The notes under the pieces: generated by a model
Told to the model about the DNA's origin: nothing
Database searches by the model: none
Seen by the model: the letters and a program-made list of their open reading frames with translations, nothing else
Made by a program: the position numbers and the translations under genes
Shown: piece after piece, positions 43,207 to 52,050 of the stretch
How the letters are laid out: each line of letters opens with the position of its first letter
How positions within the stretch are numbered: the first letter of the stretch is position 1
Assembly (NCBI RefSeq): GCF_008085905.1
Contig: NZ_VSFF01000007.1
Coordinates: 248,001-312,000 of the forward strand
Reading direction: 5' to 3'
DNA: 64,000 nt
Origin: Actinomadura syzygii
GTDB taxonomy: Bacteria; Actinomycetota; Actinomycetes; Streptosporangiales; Streptosporangiaceae

Positions 43207-44223
43207 GGCGGCGGCGGGGAGCCGGACGGTGAACGCCGCCCCCGCGCCCGGACGGCCGTGCGCGGTGAGCGTGCCGCCGTGGCCGTCCACCACCTCGCGG
43301 GCGAGGGCCAGACCGAGCCCGAGGCCCCGTGTCTCGACGGCGTGCGCTCCGGCGGCCGGGCGGACCGGCGGCGCGCCCGCGAGCAGCCGGGACGCGTCGC
43401 GCGGGTCGAACCCCGCGCCGTCGTCGCGGACGGTCAGCTCCACCGTCCCCGGCGTCCCGGACAGCGTCAGCCGGATGTGTCCGCCCGGACTCGTGTGCCC
43501 GAGCGCGTTGTCGACCAGCGCGGACAGCACCCGACGCAGCGCGGGCTCCGACCCCCGCACGACGCCGTCGCACCGCCCGCGGTCGGGCGCGCCGACCTCG
43601 ATCGTCACACCGCGCTCGCGGGCGCGGGGCGACTCGGCGGCGGCCAGTTCGGCGGCCAGCGCGCCGAGGTCGACCGGGCCGAGCGCGGCGGGCCGCCGCC
43701 CGATCCGCGCGGACGTCATCAGGTCCTCGACGACCTCGCCGAGCTGCCGCGTCCCGGCGACCAGGCTGTCCAGCTCGGCGGCGAGGCCGGCGGTCATGTC
43801 CGCGCCCGCGTCGGTGTGCAGGCGGTGGGCGGCGAGCTGCGCGCGGGTGTGCAGCCGGGTCAGCGGGGCGCGCAGCTCGTGGCCGACATCGGCCGCGAAG
43901 CGGCGGCGCCGGGCGAGGGCCTCGTCGAGCGGGGCGAGCGTCCGGTCCGCGACGGCGCGGCCGAGCAGCAGCGCGGCGGGCAGGCCCGCGATCTCGGCGG
44001 CGGCGAGCGCGCGGCGCAACCGGCGGCGGGCGGCGGCGTCCAGGCCGGGCGCGGCGGCGGCGTAGACGGCCGGGCCGAGCGCGGCGAGCAGCAGCGCGGC
44101 GCTCCCCGCCGCCCCGGCGGCGGCGCGGCGGCGGGCCCGGTCGAGGAGCGGCCGGTCCGGATCCGGGACGCGCCGGTCCGGGACGCGCCGGTCCGGGGCC
44201 CGCCGTCCGCGGTGGCCGTTCAA
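43198..44223 (-). CDS. Two-component sensor histidine kinase with minimal sensor
   Basis: A 341-residue kinase. A basic N-terminus with VPDRR repeats precedes two membrane helices (AAGSAALLLAALGPAVYAAAA and LAAAEIAGLPAALLLGRAV) that enclose only about 20 residues. The H box is RRFAADVGHELRAPLTRL. The ATPase domain has N (LSALVDNALGHT), G1 (VRDDGAGF) and G2 (RGLGLGLALAREVV). The small loop suggests it senses the membrane or an intramembrane partner. Its start overlaps the end of the response regulator gene by 4 nt. Confidence 0.92.
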   Translation of the reverse strand: MNGHRGRRAPDRRVPDRRVPDPDRPLLDRARRRAAAGAAGSAALLLAALGPAVYAAAAPGLDAAARRRLRRALAAAEIAGLPAALLLGRAVADRTLAPLDEALARRRRFAADVGHELRAPLTRLHTRAQLAAHRLHTDAGADMTAGLAAELDSLVAGTRQLGEVVEDLMTSARIGRRPAALGPVDLGALAAELAAAESPRARERGVTIEVGAPDRGRCDGVVRGSEPALRRVLSALVDNALGHTSPGGHIRLTLSGTPGTVELTVRDDGAGFDPRDASRLLAGAPPVRPAAGAHAVETRGLGLGLALAREVVDGHGGTLTAHGRPGAGAAFTVRLPAAAQL

Positions 44224-44906
44224 AGCTCGCCCAGCCGGTAGCCGACGCCGCGGACGGTCCGGACGACGTCCGCGCCGAGCTTGGCCCGCAGGTAGTAGAC
44301 GTAGGTGTCCACGATCGACTCCGTCCGCGCCTCGTCGAACACGCGCTGCCGCAGCGACGCTCGGGTGTGCACCTGCCCGGGCCGGGTCGCGAGCGCCATC
44401 AGCAGCCGCGCCTCCTGCCCGGACAGCGCCACGTGCTGCCCGGTCGGCAGCCGGACGAGCCGCGACCGCGGGTCGAGCCGTCCGGCGCCGAGCGGCAGCA
44501 CCTGCGCCCGGTCGAGGTGCCGCCGGTGCAGCGCCCGCACCCGGGCGAGCAGCTCGTCGATCTCGAACGGCTTGACCAGGTAGTCCTCGGCGCCCGCGTC
44601 GAGCCCGGCGACCCGGTCGGCGACCGAGCCGAACGCGGTCAGCACCAGCGCGGGCGCGGTGACGGCCCGGCCGCGCAGCCGCCGGACCAGCTCCACGCCG
44701 TCCAGGACGGGCAGGCCCCGGTCGATCACCATCGCGTCGTAGTCGCGGCTCAGCCCGAGGTGCAGCCCGCGCTGGCCCTCGGCGGCGAGGTCCACGGCGT
44801 ATCCGTGCTCGGCGAACAGAGCGGCCAGCATCCGCGCGAGCTCATGGTCGTCCTCGACGATCAACAGCCGGCGTGGCGGGCCGCCGGGTTCCGTTGAATC
44901 GGCCAC
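44220..44906 (-). CDS. OmpR-type response regulator
   Basis: A 228-residue regulator. The receiver has LLIVEDDHELARML (acidic pocket), DAMVIDRGLPVLDGVEL (phospho-Asp) and YLVKPFEIDELLARV (Lys). The winged helix has LSGQEARLLMALATRPGQVHTRASL and VDTYVYYLRAKLG...VRTVRGVGYRL. The GTG at 44906 follows GGGAG and gives a normal N-terminus. It pairs with the downstream kinase. It lies 132 nt after the antiporter gene on the same strand, so it could control, or be read with, the oxidative operon. Confidence 0.92.
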   Translation of the reverse strand: MADSTEPGGPPRRLLIVEDDHELARMLAALFAEHGYAVDLAAEGQRGLHLGLSRDYDAMVIDRGLPVLDGVELVRRLRGRAVTAPALVLTAFGSVADRVAGLDAGAEDYLVKPFEIDELLARVRALHRRHLDRAQVLPLGAGRLDPRSRLVRLPTGQHVALSGQEARLLMALATRPGQVHTRASLRQRVFDEARTESIVDTYVYYLRAKLGADVVRTVRGVGYRLGEL

Positions 44907-45038
44907 GCCACAACGCTCCCACCGCCGCCGCCGGGGGGCCATAGGTCCGGGCAATACTGGACAACTTTCTTTAAAATTTGAACCGATTCCCCCGGCGGCC
45001 CGTCTTCTCTTGATCAACTTCGCGCCCGCGGGTCGCCG

Positions 45039-46346
45039 TCAGGCCGCCTCCGCGACGGTCTCCGGCTCCACCGGGACGCGGGTGCGCTCCAGCCGCTCGG
45101 GCAGCGCCAGCCGGTACAGCGGGACGGCGCTCGCCGTGGTGATCACCGCGACCAGCACCAGCATCGCGAACAGCTCCCGCGTGATCATCCCCTGCGCCAG
45201 CCCGATGTTGATGAAGATCAGGATCATCAGCCCGCGCGCGTTCATCAGCCCGCCGACCGCGTAGGAGTCGCGCCGGTCGAAGCCGAGCCCGCGCATCGCG
45301 AGCGCGCAGCCGAAGTACTTCCCGCAGAACCCGGCGGCGATGATCGCGAGGAACGCGAGCAGCATGGTCCCGCCGGTGATGCCGCCGAGCTCGGTGTTCA
45401 GGCCGGAGAAGGCGAAGAACACGGGCAGCAGCAGCGTCGAGACGACGCCCATCATCCGGGCGTGCAGCACCCGGCGGAACGCCGGGTCGCGGGGCATGGC
45501 GAGCCCGGCGACGAACCCGCCGAACACCGAGTAGACGCCGATCCAGTCGGTGATCCAGCCCGCCGTGAGCGGGACGAGCACGACCACGTACAGCGCCGTC
45601 GGGCCGAGCGAGCCGGTCCGGCCGACGTCCCGGCCGAGCGGGCGGAGCAGCCGCGCGACCGGCAGCAGCATCACGGCGCCGAACACGGCGGCGAGCAGGA
45701 TGGTGCGCAGCGCGCCGTCCAGGCCCGTGCCGAGGTGCCACGCCGACAGGACCGCGAGCAGGCACCACGCCGCCGCGTCGTCGATGGACGCGGCGAGCAG
45801 CGACAGCCGGCCGAGCGGGGAGTTCTCCAGGCCCCGCTCGTACAGGATCCGGGCCAGCATCGGGAACGCGGTCAGCGACAGCGCGCCGCCGACGAACAGG
45901 GCGAAGTGCCAGCGGCTGACGTCCGGCCGCGACAGCGGCCCGTACAGCGCCGCGCCGACCGCGAAGCCGAGGGCGAGCGACGGCACGATCCCCGACAGCG
46001 CGAGGACGGACGCGCGGCGGCCCTCGCCCGGCGTCCGGGAGCCGTGGTCGAGGCCCGCGCCGACGAGGAACATGTAGAGCGTCAGCCCGATGGTGCTCAG
46101 CACGTACAGGATCGGCCTGACCTGCGGCGGGAACACGGCCTCCTGGCCGTCCGGCCACACCTGGCCGAACAGCGTCGGGCCGAGCAGGACGCCCGCGACC
46201 ATCTCGCCGAGGACGCGCGGCTGCCCGACCGTGAGGGCGAGCCGCCCGCACGCCCACGCGGCGAGCAGGATGACGACGAGCGCGGGCAGGACGTCGAGGA
46301 CGAGCGCGAGGTTGGGGTCAGCGGGAGCCGCTGCGATCGGGAGCAT
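45039..46346 (-). CDS. Cation/proton antiporter (CPA2/KefB type)
   Basis: A 435-residue membrane protein with about twelve helices. Diagnostic segments are GQPRVLGEMVAGVLLGPTLFG, LYMFLVGAGLD, SLTAFPMLARIL, LAASIDDAAAWCLLAVL (the ion-binding Asp-Asp) and GLMNARGLMILIFINIGL. It fits the Na+/H+ or K+/H+ exchanger family without a Trk-N regulatory domain. The ATG at 46346 lies inside the last 29 nt of the P450 gene, so they are on one transcript. A link to drug or intermediate export in this cluster is inference. Confidence 0.92.
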   Translation of the reverse strand: MLPIAAAPADPNLALVLDVLPALVVILLAAWACGRLALTVGQPRVLGEMVAGVLLGPTLFGQVWPDGQEAVFPPQVRPILYVLSTIGLTLYMFLVGAGLDHGSRTPGEGRRASVLALSGIVPSLALGFAVGAALYGPLSRPDVSRWHFALFVGGALSLTAFPMLARILYERGLENSPLGRLSLLAASIDDAAAWCLLAVLSAWHLGTGLDGALRTILLAAVFGAVMLLPVARLLRPLGRDVGRTGSLGPTALYVVVLVPLTAGWITDWIGVYSVFGGFVAGLAMPRDPAFRRVLHARMMGVVSTLLLPVFFAFSGLNTELGGITGGTMLLAFLAIIAAGFCGKYFGCALAMRGLGFDRRDSYAVGGLMNARGLMILIFINIGLAQGMITRELFAMLVLVAVITTASAVPLYRLALPERLERTRVPVEPETVAEAA

Positions 46347-47700
46347 GGCCGGCCTCCTGGGCGAAATGGCGTTCGCAGAGCCGCTGCCGGCGCGCGTCCC
46401 AGACCATGTAGGTGCCGAGGACGAGCTGGACGAGGCTGCGCCACACGTCCTCCACCCGGTCGCGCGACCGGATGAACAGGAGCGCGGCGCGGCGCGTCCG
46501 GGCCCGTGCCGCTCGCGGGACGAGCAGGCACGGCCCCCGGTTGGGCAGCGAGCGGGTGTGCGCCGCCGCCGTCGCGAGCGCGTACCGGCGGACGGTCTCG
46601 CGGGCCGCGGCCCGCATGGTGAGGGGAGCGAGCCGCCAGGCCGGGCAGGGCCGGTTGGCGGGCATGCCGAACGGGATGTGGTTGACCTCGCGGGCGGCCG
46701 GGCCGTCCCGGAACCGCTCCGGGCAGAACCGGTCTGGCTCCGCGAACCCGGCGCGGTGGAACTCGGGGTAGCCGAAGCAGAGCACCGAGCCCTCGGGGAG
46801 GGTGGTCCCGCCGCCGAGGTCGATGTCGCCGGTGGTGATGCGGTGCGCGACGCCGAACAGCGGGTAGAGCCGCAGCGTCTCCTGCAGCACGCGGTCGAAG
46901 GCGCGGTCGTCGCCGGTGAGGGCGGTGGCGGCGGCGTCCGGGTGGCGCGCGAGCACCATCAGCAGGTGCGCCATCGCCTCCGACATCTGCACGACGGCCG
47001 TGTTGAAGAACGTTCCTTGCAGGTAGTACGCCTGTTCCTCGGGGGAGAGGCCGTCCGGGAGCGGGTGCCGGACGTCGTCCAGCCGCCCGCGCAGGTAGCG
47101 GGTGAGGCGCTCCCGCCGGGCCATGTGGCGGAGCCCGCAGCACTTCAACGCGGTGACGACGTCGTCGGCGTTGCCGACGATCAGGTCGCGGGCGGGGCGC
47201 GGGCACGGCTCGCCGAACACGATTTCGTAGTAGAACTCGGCCCAGACCGGCATCATCAGGTCGCGCAGCCGGACGAGCCGCGCCCGTTCCCCGACGCCCC
47301 CGGCCCCGACCTCCTCGTCGAGCACGCGGGCGACGCACCGCCGGGTCAGCTCTTCCGCCTCCCCGCGCGGGACGGCGAGGAACCGCCGCGTCGCCCGCGC
47401 GACCTCGTCGTACCGCTCGCCCGCCTCCAGGTGCTCCTGGTGGACGTGCGCGCCCGGCGACAGCCAGTACCAGAACAGGTCCGACAGGACGGCGCCCCGG
47501 CTCCGCCCGCCCGCCGCCGGGTGCGAGTACACGTCCCGGAACAGGCCGACGCCGACGAGGTCGCCGGGCACCGGGACGCCCTCGTCGCCGTTGATCCGGG
47601 CGAACACCCGGCCGCGCAGCGCGACGACCCGGCCGGGCAGCCACCACGGCAGGCTCACCAGGACGGCGAGCACCGCGAGCACGACGAGCACGGTCAGCAT
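46318..47700 (-). CDS. Membrane-anchored cytochrome P450, atypical I-helix
   Basis: A 460-residue P450 with an N-terminal membrane helix (LTVLVVLAVLAVLVSLPWWL), which is uncommon in bacteria. The K-helix ExxR is in LQETLRLYPLFG. The heme loop is HIPFGMPANRPCPAWRLA with the thiolate at Cys352, a departure from FGxGxRxCxG. The I-helix reads LQGTFFNTAVVQMSEAM (Asn233-Thr234) with no acid-Thr pair. That suggests a peroxide-using or rearranging P450, or a substrate-assisted one. It overlaps the FMN oxidase gene by 7 nt and the antiporter gene by 29 nt. Confidence 0.88.
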   Translation of the reverse strand: MLTVLVVLAVLAVLVSLPWWLPGRVVALRGRVFARINGDEGVPVPGDLVGVGLFRDVYSHPAAGGRSRGAVLSDLFWYWLSPGAHVHQEHLEAGERYDEVARATRRFLAVPRGEAEELTRRCVARVLDEEVGAGGVGERARLVRLRDLMMPVWAEFYYEIVFGEPCPRPARDLIVGNADDVVTALKCCGLRHMARRERLTRYLRGRLDDVRHPLPDGLSPEEQAYYLQGTFFNTAVVQMSEAMAHLLMVLARHPDAAATALTGDDRAFDRVLQETLRLYPLFGVAHRITTGDIDLGGGTTLPEGSVLCFGYPEFHRAGFAEPDRFCPERFRDGPAAREVNHIPFGMPANRPCPAWRLAPLTMRAAARETVRRYALATAAAHTRSLPNRGPCLLVPRAARARTRRAALLFIRSRDRVEDVWRSLVQLVLGTYMVWDARRQRLCERHFAQEAGHAPDRSGSR

Positions 47701-48743
47701 GGCCGCAGCACCAGGTCCGCCCCGAGGTCGTCGACGGACCGCGCCCCGCACAGCGTGAGCGCGTCCTCCACCTCGGTCCGCAGCAGGTCGAGGACGCGCC
47801 GGACGCCACGCTCGCCGTCCGCCGCGAGGCCCCACACCACCGGCCGCCCGACCCCGGCGGCGGACGCCCCGAGCGCCATCGCCTTCAGCACGTCGGTGCC
47901 GCGCCGGACGCCGCCGTCCAGCAGCACCGGCACGGTCCCGGCCACCGCCTCCACGACGTCCGGCAGCGCCTCGACCGCCGCCGGGACGGTGTCGAGCTGC
48001 CGCCCGCCGTGGTTGGAGACGATCAGCGCGGAGACGCCGTGGCCGAGCGCCCGCCGCGCGTCCGCCGGGTGCAGGACGCCCTTGAGCACGATCGGCAGCG
48101 ACGTCATGTCGCGGAGCCGGTCGACGTGCTCCCACGAGATGGCGGGGGAGAACTCGATCGGGCGGACGCGGCCGGTCTCGTCCCGCATGTTCTCGCAGCA
48201 CAGCCCGGCGGGCAGGTCGTGGAAGCCGTGCCGCCCGTCCCGGTCGCGGCGGCCCCGGACGGGCGAGTCGGCGGTGACGACGAGCGCGCCGCACCCCGCG
48301 TCCTCGGCCCGCCGGACGAGCAGCTCGGTGAACGCCAGGTCCGGCTGGACGTAGAGCTGGAACCACAGCCGGGCGCCGGGCGCGGCGGCGGCGACGTCCC
48401 CGACCGCGACCGTCGACGCCATGCTCACGATCATGATCGTCTCGGCGGCGGCCGCCGCCCGCGCGGTGGCCTTCTCGCCCTCGGGGTGGGCGAGCCGGTG
48501 GAACGCGGTCGGCGCGACCAGCACCGGCGCGGCGGCGCGGTCGCCGAGCAGGGTCACGCCGAGTTCCGGCTTCTCCGCGCCGCCGAGCACGCGGGGGAGC
48601 AGCGCGAGCCGTCCGAACGCGGCCTCGTTGGCGCGCAGCGTCACCTCGTCGCCCGCGCCGCCCGCGAAGTAGTCGTAGTGCGCCGGGTCGAGCCGCGCGC
48701 GGGCGGCGGCCTCGAACTCCCGGACCGACGACGGCGGCCGCAC
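47694..48743 (-). CDS. FMN-dependent alpha-hydroxy-acid oxidase family enzyme
   Basis: A 349-residue TIM-barrel flavoprotein of the glycolate oxidase/lactate and mandelate dehydrogenase family. It oxidises a 2-hydroxy acid to the 2-oxo acid. Motifs: HYDYFAGGAGDEVTLRANEAAF, PVLVAPTAFHRLAHPEGE, LWFQLYVQ, LVVTADSPVRGRRDRD, LPIVLKGVLHPADA and SNHGGRQLDTVPA, which holds the catalytic His and substrate Arg. The GTG at 48743 is 1 nt after the preceding stop, so translation is coupled to the FOXRED2-like gene. Confidence 0.92.
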   Translation of the reverse strand: MRPPSSVREFEAAARARLDPAHYDYFAGGAGDEVTLRANEAAFGRLALLPRVLGGAEKPELGVTLLGDRAAAPVLVAPTAFHRLAHPEGEKATARAAAAAETIMIVSMASTVAVGDVAAAAPGARLWFQLYVQPDLAFTELLVRRAEDAGCGALVVTADSPVRGRRDRDGRHGFHDLPAGLCCENMRDETGRVRPIEFSPAISWEHVDRLRDMTSLPIVLKGVLHPADARRALGHGVSALIVSNHGGRQLDTVPAAVEALPDVVEAVAGTVPVLLDGGVRRGTDVLKAMALGASAAGVGRPVVWGLAADGERGVRRVLDLLRTEVEDALTLCGARSVDDLGADLVLRPC

Positions 48744-48744
48744 G

Positions 48745-50352
48745 TCACACCGCCGCCGCCGCGGCCTGGCGGGCGAAGAACGCGCGCAGCGGCTCGACGT
48801 GGACGTCTTCCGACGTCCACTCGTTCTCCAGGTTCTCCGTCACGTGGTGGACGGCCACGACCGCGCCGTCCACGTGGTGCCGGACGATCGGGTGCAGGTA
48901 GTGCCCCTCGTGCGCCCGTGCGGGATCGCTCTGGCGGATCCGCGTGACCGTGATGTCGAACGGGTCGACCTTGTCGTGGTCGGGCCCGTAGTCGAGCGTG
49001 ATCGTGAAGTGCCCGCGCGGACGCCCCGGCACGGCCGTCGCGACCGGCTCGTCCAGGTCGGCGGGGACCTCCTCCAGGTAGCGGGCGCCGCCCGCGTGGT
49101 CCAGGACGATCATGTCCGCGAGCACGCCGAACTGCTGCCACAGCCCGGAGCTGCGGTTGACGCGGGCGAGCACCGCCGCCGCGAGCTCCGCCGGGTCGGC
49201 GGAGAGCGCGGCGCCCGGCCACGCGGCCCCGTGGTAGCGGGACTCAAGGACGCGGTGCAGCGCCCGCGTCCCGTACCGGAACCCGTGGATGAACCCGCTG
49301 GTGCCGTGCTTGAAGTCGCGCGACTGGGTGAGCGTCCCGGCGAAGTACATGCCGGGGACGTCCACCGACTCGTAGGCGGCGGTGAGCGCGGGGAACCGGC
49401 CGTTGATGGTCGTCGCCGGACGGCAGCGCGGCGTGAAGATCGAGGCGTCCAGCGCGAAGCCGGTGCAGACGATCACGTGGTCGTAGGGGATGTCCTTGGT
49501 GACCTCGTCCGCGCGGGCGAACGCGACCGTGGCGAGGTAGCCGCCGCCGGGCCGCCGCTCGATCCGCCTGACCTCGCCGTCCAGGATCGCGTTCTGCGAC
49601 TTGAGCTGGTAGGTGTCGAGGAAGTTGTTGTTCACGGCGCGCAGGTGGCCGACGAAGTGCGTCCGCCACGCGAGCTTCACCGAGTGCGGCCCGGCGACGT
49701 GGATCACCGCCGCCGTCTCGATCAGGTTCTCCGCCGTCTCGAACGCCGAGTTGCCCTTGCCGAGGACGAGGACGCGCTTGTCCACGTAGTCGCGCGGGTC
49801 GGTGGAGTGGTCCCCGTACAGCTCGGCCGTCTCGATGCCCGGGATCGGCGGGACGTTCGGCCGCCCGAACCCGGTCGCGACGACCAGCCGCTCCGCGACG
49901 TGGACGCCGCCCCGGTCGTCGGTGACCTGGAAGCGGCCCTCGGGGTCCTTCGCCACCTCGACCGCGCGGGTGCCGTAGGCGATGTCCAGCCCCCGGCGCT
50001 CGGCGAAGTCCGCCAGGTAGCGGACCATCTCGTCGGCCGGGGGGAAGTACCGGTCGGAGTAGCGGGTGAACAGCAGCTCCGGGTCGTCCGAGAGCAGCGA
50101 GTTCCAGTCCATCCGCAGGTTCAGCTCCGGGTCGGCGGTCCCGGTGTGCTTCTTGTTGTTGGAGATCAGCGTCCGGTGCCGCGGGTACGTCCGGAAGAAG
50201 GTGCCCGGTGCGGGCCCCGCCTCCAGGATCAGGTACGCGCGGCGCGCCTCGGCCAGGAAGTGGCCCAGCTGCAGGCCCGCCGGCCCGGCGCCGATCACCA
50301 GGTAGTCCAGGGGTTGGTCCACGGGTTGGTTCGCCACGACACCCTCCGCCAC
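48745..50352 (-). CDS. FOXRED2-like FAD/NAD(P) oxidoreductase
   Basis: A 535-residue flavoprotein. The FAD site is YLVIGAGPAGLQLGHFLAE, and the NADPH site is RVLVLGKGNSAFETAENL. The order YPRHRTLISNNKKHTG, DWNSLLSDDPELLFTRYS, RAVNNNFLDTYQLKSQNA and SGFIHGFRYGTRALHRVLE follows, from memory, the animal ER flavoprotein FOXRED2 closely. The last 130 residues are less conserved. It has no signal peptide. Flavin monooxygenase or dehydrogenase activity is likely; the substrate is unknown. It lies 67 nt after the adenylating-enzyme gene, which leaves room for its own promoter. Confidence 0.88.
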   Translation of the reverse strand: MAEGVVANQPVDQPLDYLVIGAGPAGLQLGHFLAEARRAYLILEAGPAPGTFFRTYPRHRTLISNNKKHTGTADPELNLRMDWNSLLSDDPELLFTRYSDRYFPPADEMVRYLADFAERRGLDIAYGTRAVEVAKDPEGRFQVTDDRGGVHVAERLVVATGFGRPNVPPIPGIETAELYGDHSTDPRDYVDKRVLVLGKGNSAFETAENLIETAAVIHVAGPHSVKLAWRTHFVGHLRAVNNNFLDTYQLKSQNAILDGEVRRIERRPGGGYLATVAFARADEVTKDIPYDHVIVCTGFALDASIFTPRCRPATTINGRFPALTAAYESVDVPGMYFAGTLTQSRDFKHGTSGFIHGFRYGTRALHRVLESRYHGAAWPGAALSADPAELAAAVLARVNRSSGLWQQFGVLADMIVLDHAGGARYLEEVPADLDEPVATAVPGRPRGHFTITLDYGPDHDKVDPFDITVTRIRQSDPARAHEGHYLHPIVRHHVDGAVVAVHHVTENLENEWTSEDVHVEPLRAFFARQAAAAAV

Positions 50353-50419
50353 GACGATGTGATTGAACGGTCAACCCAAGTGAAAACGCCGAATCTCAGA
50401 GGTTGATCAGAAACGTTCG

Positions 50420-51952
50420 TCAAGAAGGCAGGGGGCGCGGACGGGGCCGGAGGTGGGAGCGGTGCGCGGTGAGGAGGGCGCGTTTGTCGGGCTTTCCGCT
50501 CGGCGCTGCGGGCACGCCGGGAACGACCGTGATCGTCCGGGGGACGTTGTCGTCGCCCAGCTCGTCCCGGACCAGCGCCGCCATCTCCGCCAGCGCCGCG
50601 TCGTCCGGGGTCCGGCCGCGTGCCGGGACGACGAACGCGTGCACGGCCTCGCCGGTCTCCTCGTCCGGCGCGCCCGCGACGTACGCCTCGGCGACGTCCC
50701 GATGCCCGGCGAGGACCCGCTCGATCGGGCCCGCGTACACGACCATTGCGTTCACCATGACCGCGTCGCGGGTGCGGCCGTCCAGGTGGAGGTGGCCGTC
50801 GGCGTCGAGATGGCCGAGGTCGCGGGTGCGGAGGCGGCCGTACCGGAGGACGTCGCTGGTCTCGTCGGGGTCGTCCCAGTAGCCCGTCATCAGGTACGGG
50901 CTGCGGACGTGGATCTCGCCCGTCACGCCGGTGGGCGTCGCGCGGCGGTGCTCGTCCCGGACGCTCACCTCGACGCCCGGATGCGGGCGGCCGACCGACG
51001 TCAGCCGTCCGGCCGCGATGTCGGCGGGGGTGAGCATCGACACCGAGCCCGCCTCCGTCTGCCCGTACCCGTTGTAGACGACCGGGCCGAGCCGCTCCGC
51101 CGCCTCCGCCAGCCGGTTCGGGCCGAGCGGCGACCCGGACACCATCAGCGCCCGCAGGGACCGGACGTCCGGCGCGTCGTCGCCGCGCAGCAGGTCGAGC
51201 ATCCGCCCGAACCTCGGGACGGTCACGATCGCCCCGGTGATCGCGTACCGCTCGACGGCGTACGGGAACAGCGGGCGGCCGTCGTCCTCGGGGATCACGG
51301 CGGTGCCGCCGCCGAGCAGGCACGGCGCGAGGAACTCCAGCACGACCATGCTGGCCAGCGTCCCGAACAGCAGGTAGCGCTCGAACGCGTCCGCGAACCC
51401 GGCGGCGACCGGGCCCCACACGTCCGGCTGCCACGCCCAGTGCGCGCTCAGCGCCCGGTAGGTGACGGCGCAGCCCTTCGGCCGCCCGGTGCTGCCGCTC
51501 GTGTAGGCGAGCAGGGCCGCGTCGTCCGGCCGGGCCAGCACGTCGAGCGTCGGACGGTGCGACGCGGCCAGCTCGTCCAGCCGCAGCACCTTGACCGGCC
51601 CGGCCGCCGCGAGCAGGCCCGGCGTCTCGGTCGAGCGGTCGACGACGAGGGCGTCGACGCCCGCCCGCAGCACGTGCGCGAGCTGGCCCGGCGGGTAGCC
51701 GGGCCGCACGCCCACGACCCGGCAGCCGCGGACGTGCGCGGCGAGGTGCGCGGCGAACGCCTCCGGCGACACGCCGGTGCGCACCGCGACGCCGTCCCCC
51801 GGCCCGAGCCCCGCGTCGCGCAGCGCGCCCGCCATCGTCCCGGCGAGCTCCAGCAGCTCGCCCCGGGTCACGAGCCGGTCGCCGTGCTCGAACGCCGCCG
51901 TGCGGGGCGACTCCAGGAGCGCGCCGAGAAGGGGACGCGGGAAAAGGCTCAT
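50420..51952 (-). CDS. Class I acyl-adenylating enzyme (AMP-binding)
   Basis: A 510-residue ANL-superfamily enzyme that activates a carboxylic acid as acyl-AMP and usually transfers it to CoA or a carrier thiol. Motifs: YTSGSTGRPKGCAVTY (A3/P-loop), YNGYGQTEAG (A5), GEIHVRSPYLMTGYWDDP, TRDLGHLDADGHLHLDGR (A7/A8) and PAAPSGKPDKRALL with the catalytic Lys (A10). No fused carrier or other domain is seen. The ATG at 51952 follows GGAGCC and is chosen over an upstream start that would overlap the divergent gene's promoter. It is the first gene of the oxidative operon. Confidence 0.92.
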   Translation of the reverse strand: MSLFPRPLLGALLESPRTAAFEHGDRLVTRGELLELAGTMAGALRDAGLGPGDGVAVRTGVSPEAFAAHLAAHVRGCRVVGVRPGYPPGQLAHVLRAGVDALVVDRSTETPGLLAAAGPVKVLRLDELAASHRPTLDVLARPDDAALLAYTSGSTGRPKGCAVTYRALSAHWAWQPDVWGPVAAGFADAFERYLLFGTLASMVVLEFLAPCLLGGGTAVIPEDDGRPLFPYAVERYAITGAIVTVPRFGRMLDLLRGDDAPDVRSLRALMVSGSPLGPNRLAEAAERLGPVVYNGYGQTEAGSVSMLTPADIAAGRLTSVGRPHPGVEVSVRDEHRRATPTGVTGEIHVRSPYLMTGYWDDPDETSDVLRYGRLRTRDLGHLDADGHLHLDGRTRDAVMVNAMVVYAGPIERVLAGHRDVAEAYVAGAPDEETGEAVHAFVVPARGRTPDDAALAEMAALVRDELGDDNVPRTITVVPGVPAAPSGKPDKRALLTAHRSHLRPRPRPLPS

Positions 51953-52028
51953 TGTCCGGCTCCCTGATTCCACGCAGAATGCATGAGCACCGGAGAAACT
52001 ACGCGGCACGGATCAGAACCGGATCAGA

Positions 52029-52050
52029 GGCGGACCGAAGGCGGACCGAA
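52029..52050. repeat. 11-bp direct duplication before the sulfotransferase start
   Basis: GGCGGACCGAA occurs twice in immediate succession (52029-52050 region), ending at the GTG start of the sulfotransferase gene. GGATCAGA is also repeated just upstream. Confidence 0.6.

Noticed and set aside
42397..44241. A 614-codon plus-strand frame over the TetR and histidine kinase genes
   Set aside because: Low-complexity Arg/Gly translation, overlapping two well-supported genes in other frames.
46318..51952. Typical PKS or NRPS biosynthetic cluster
   Set aside because: No ketosynthase, condensation, carrier-protein or thioesterase domain. The adenylating enzyme is stand-alone.
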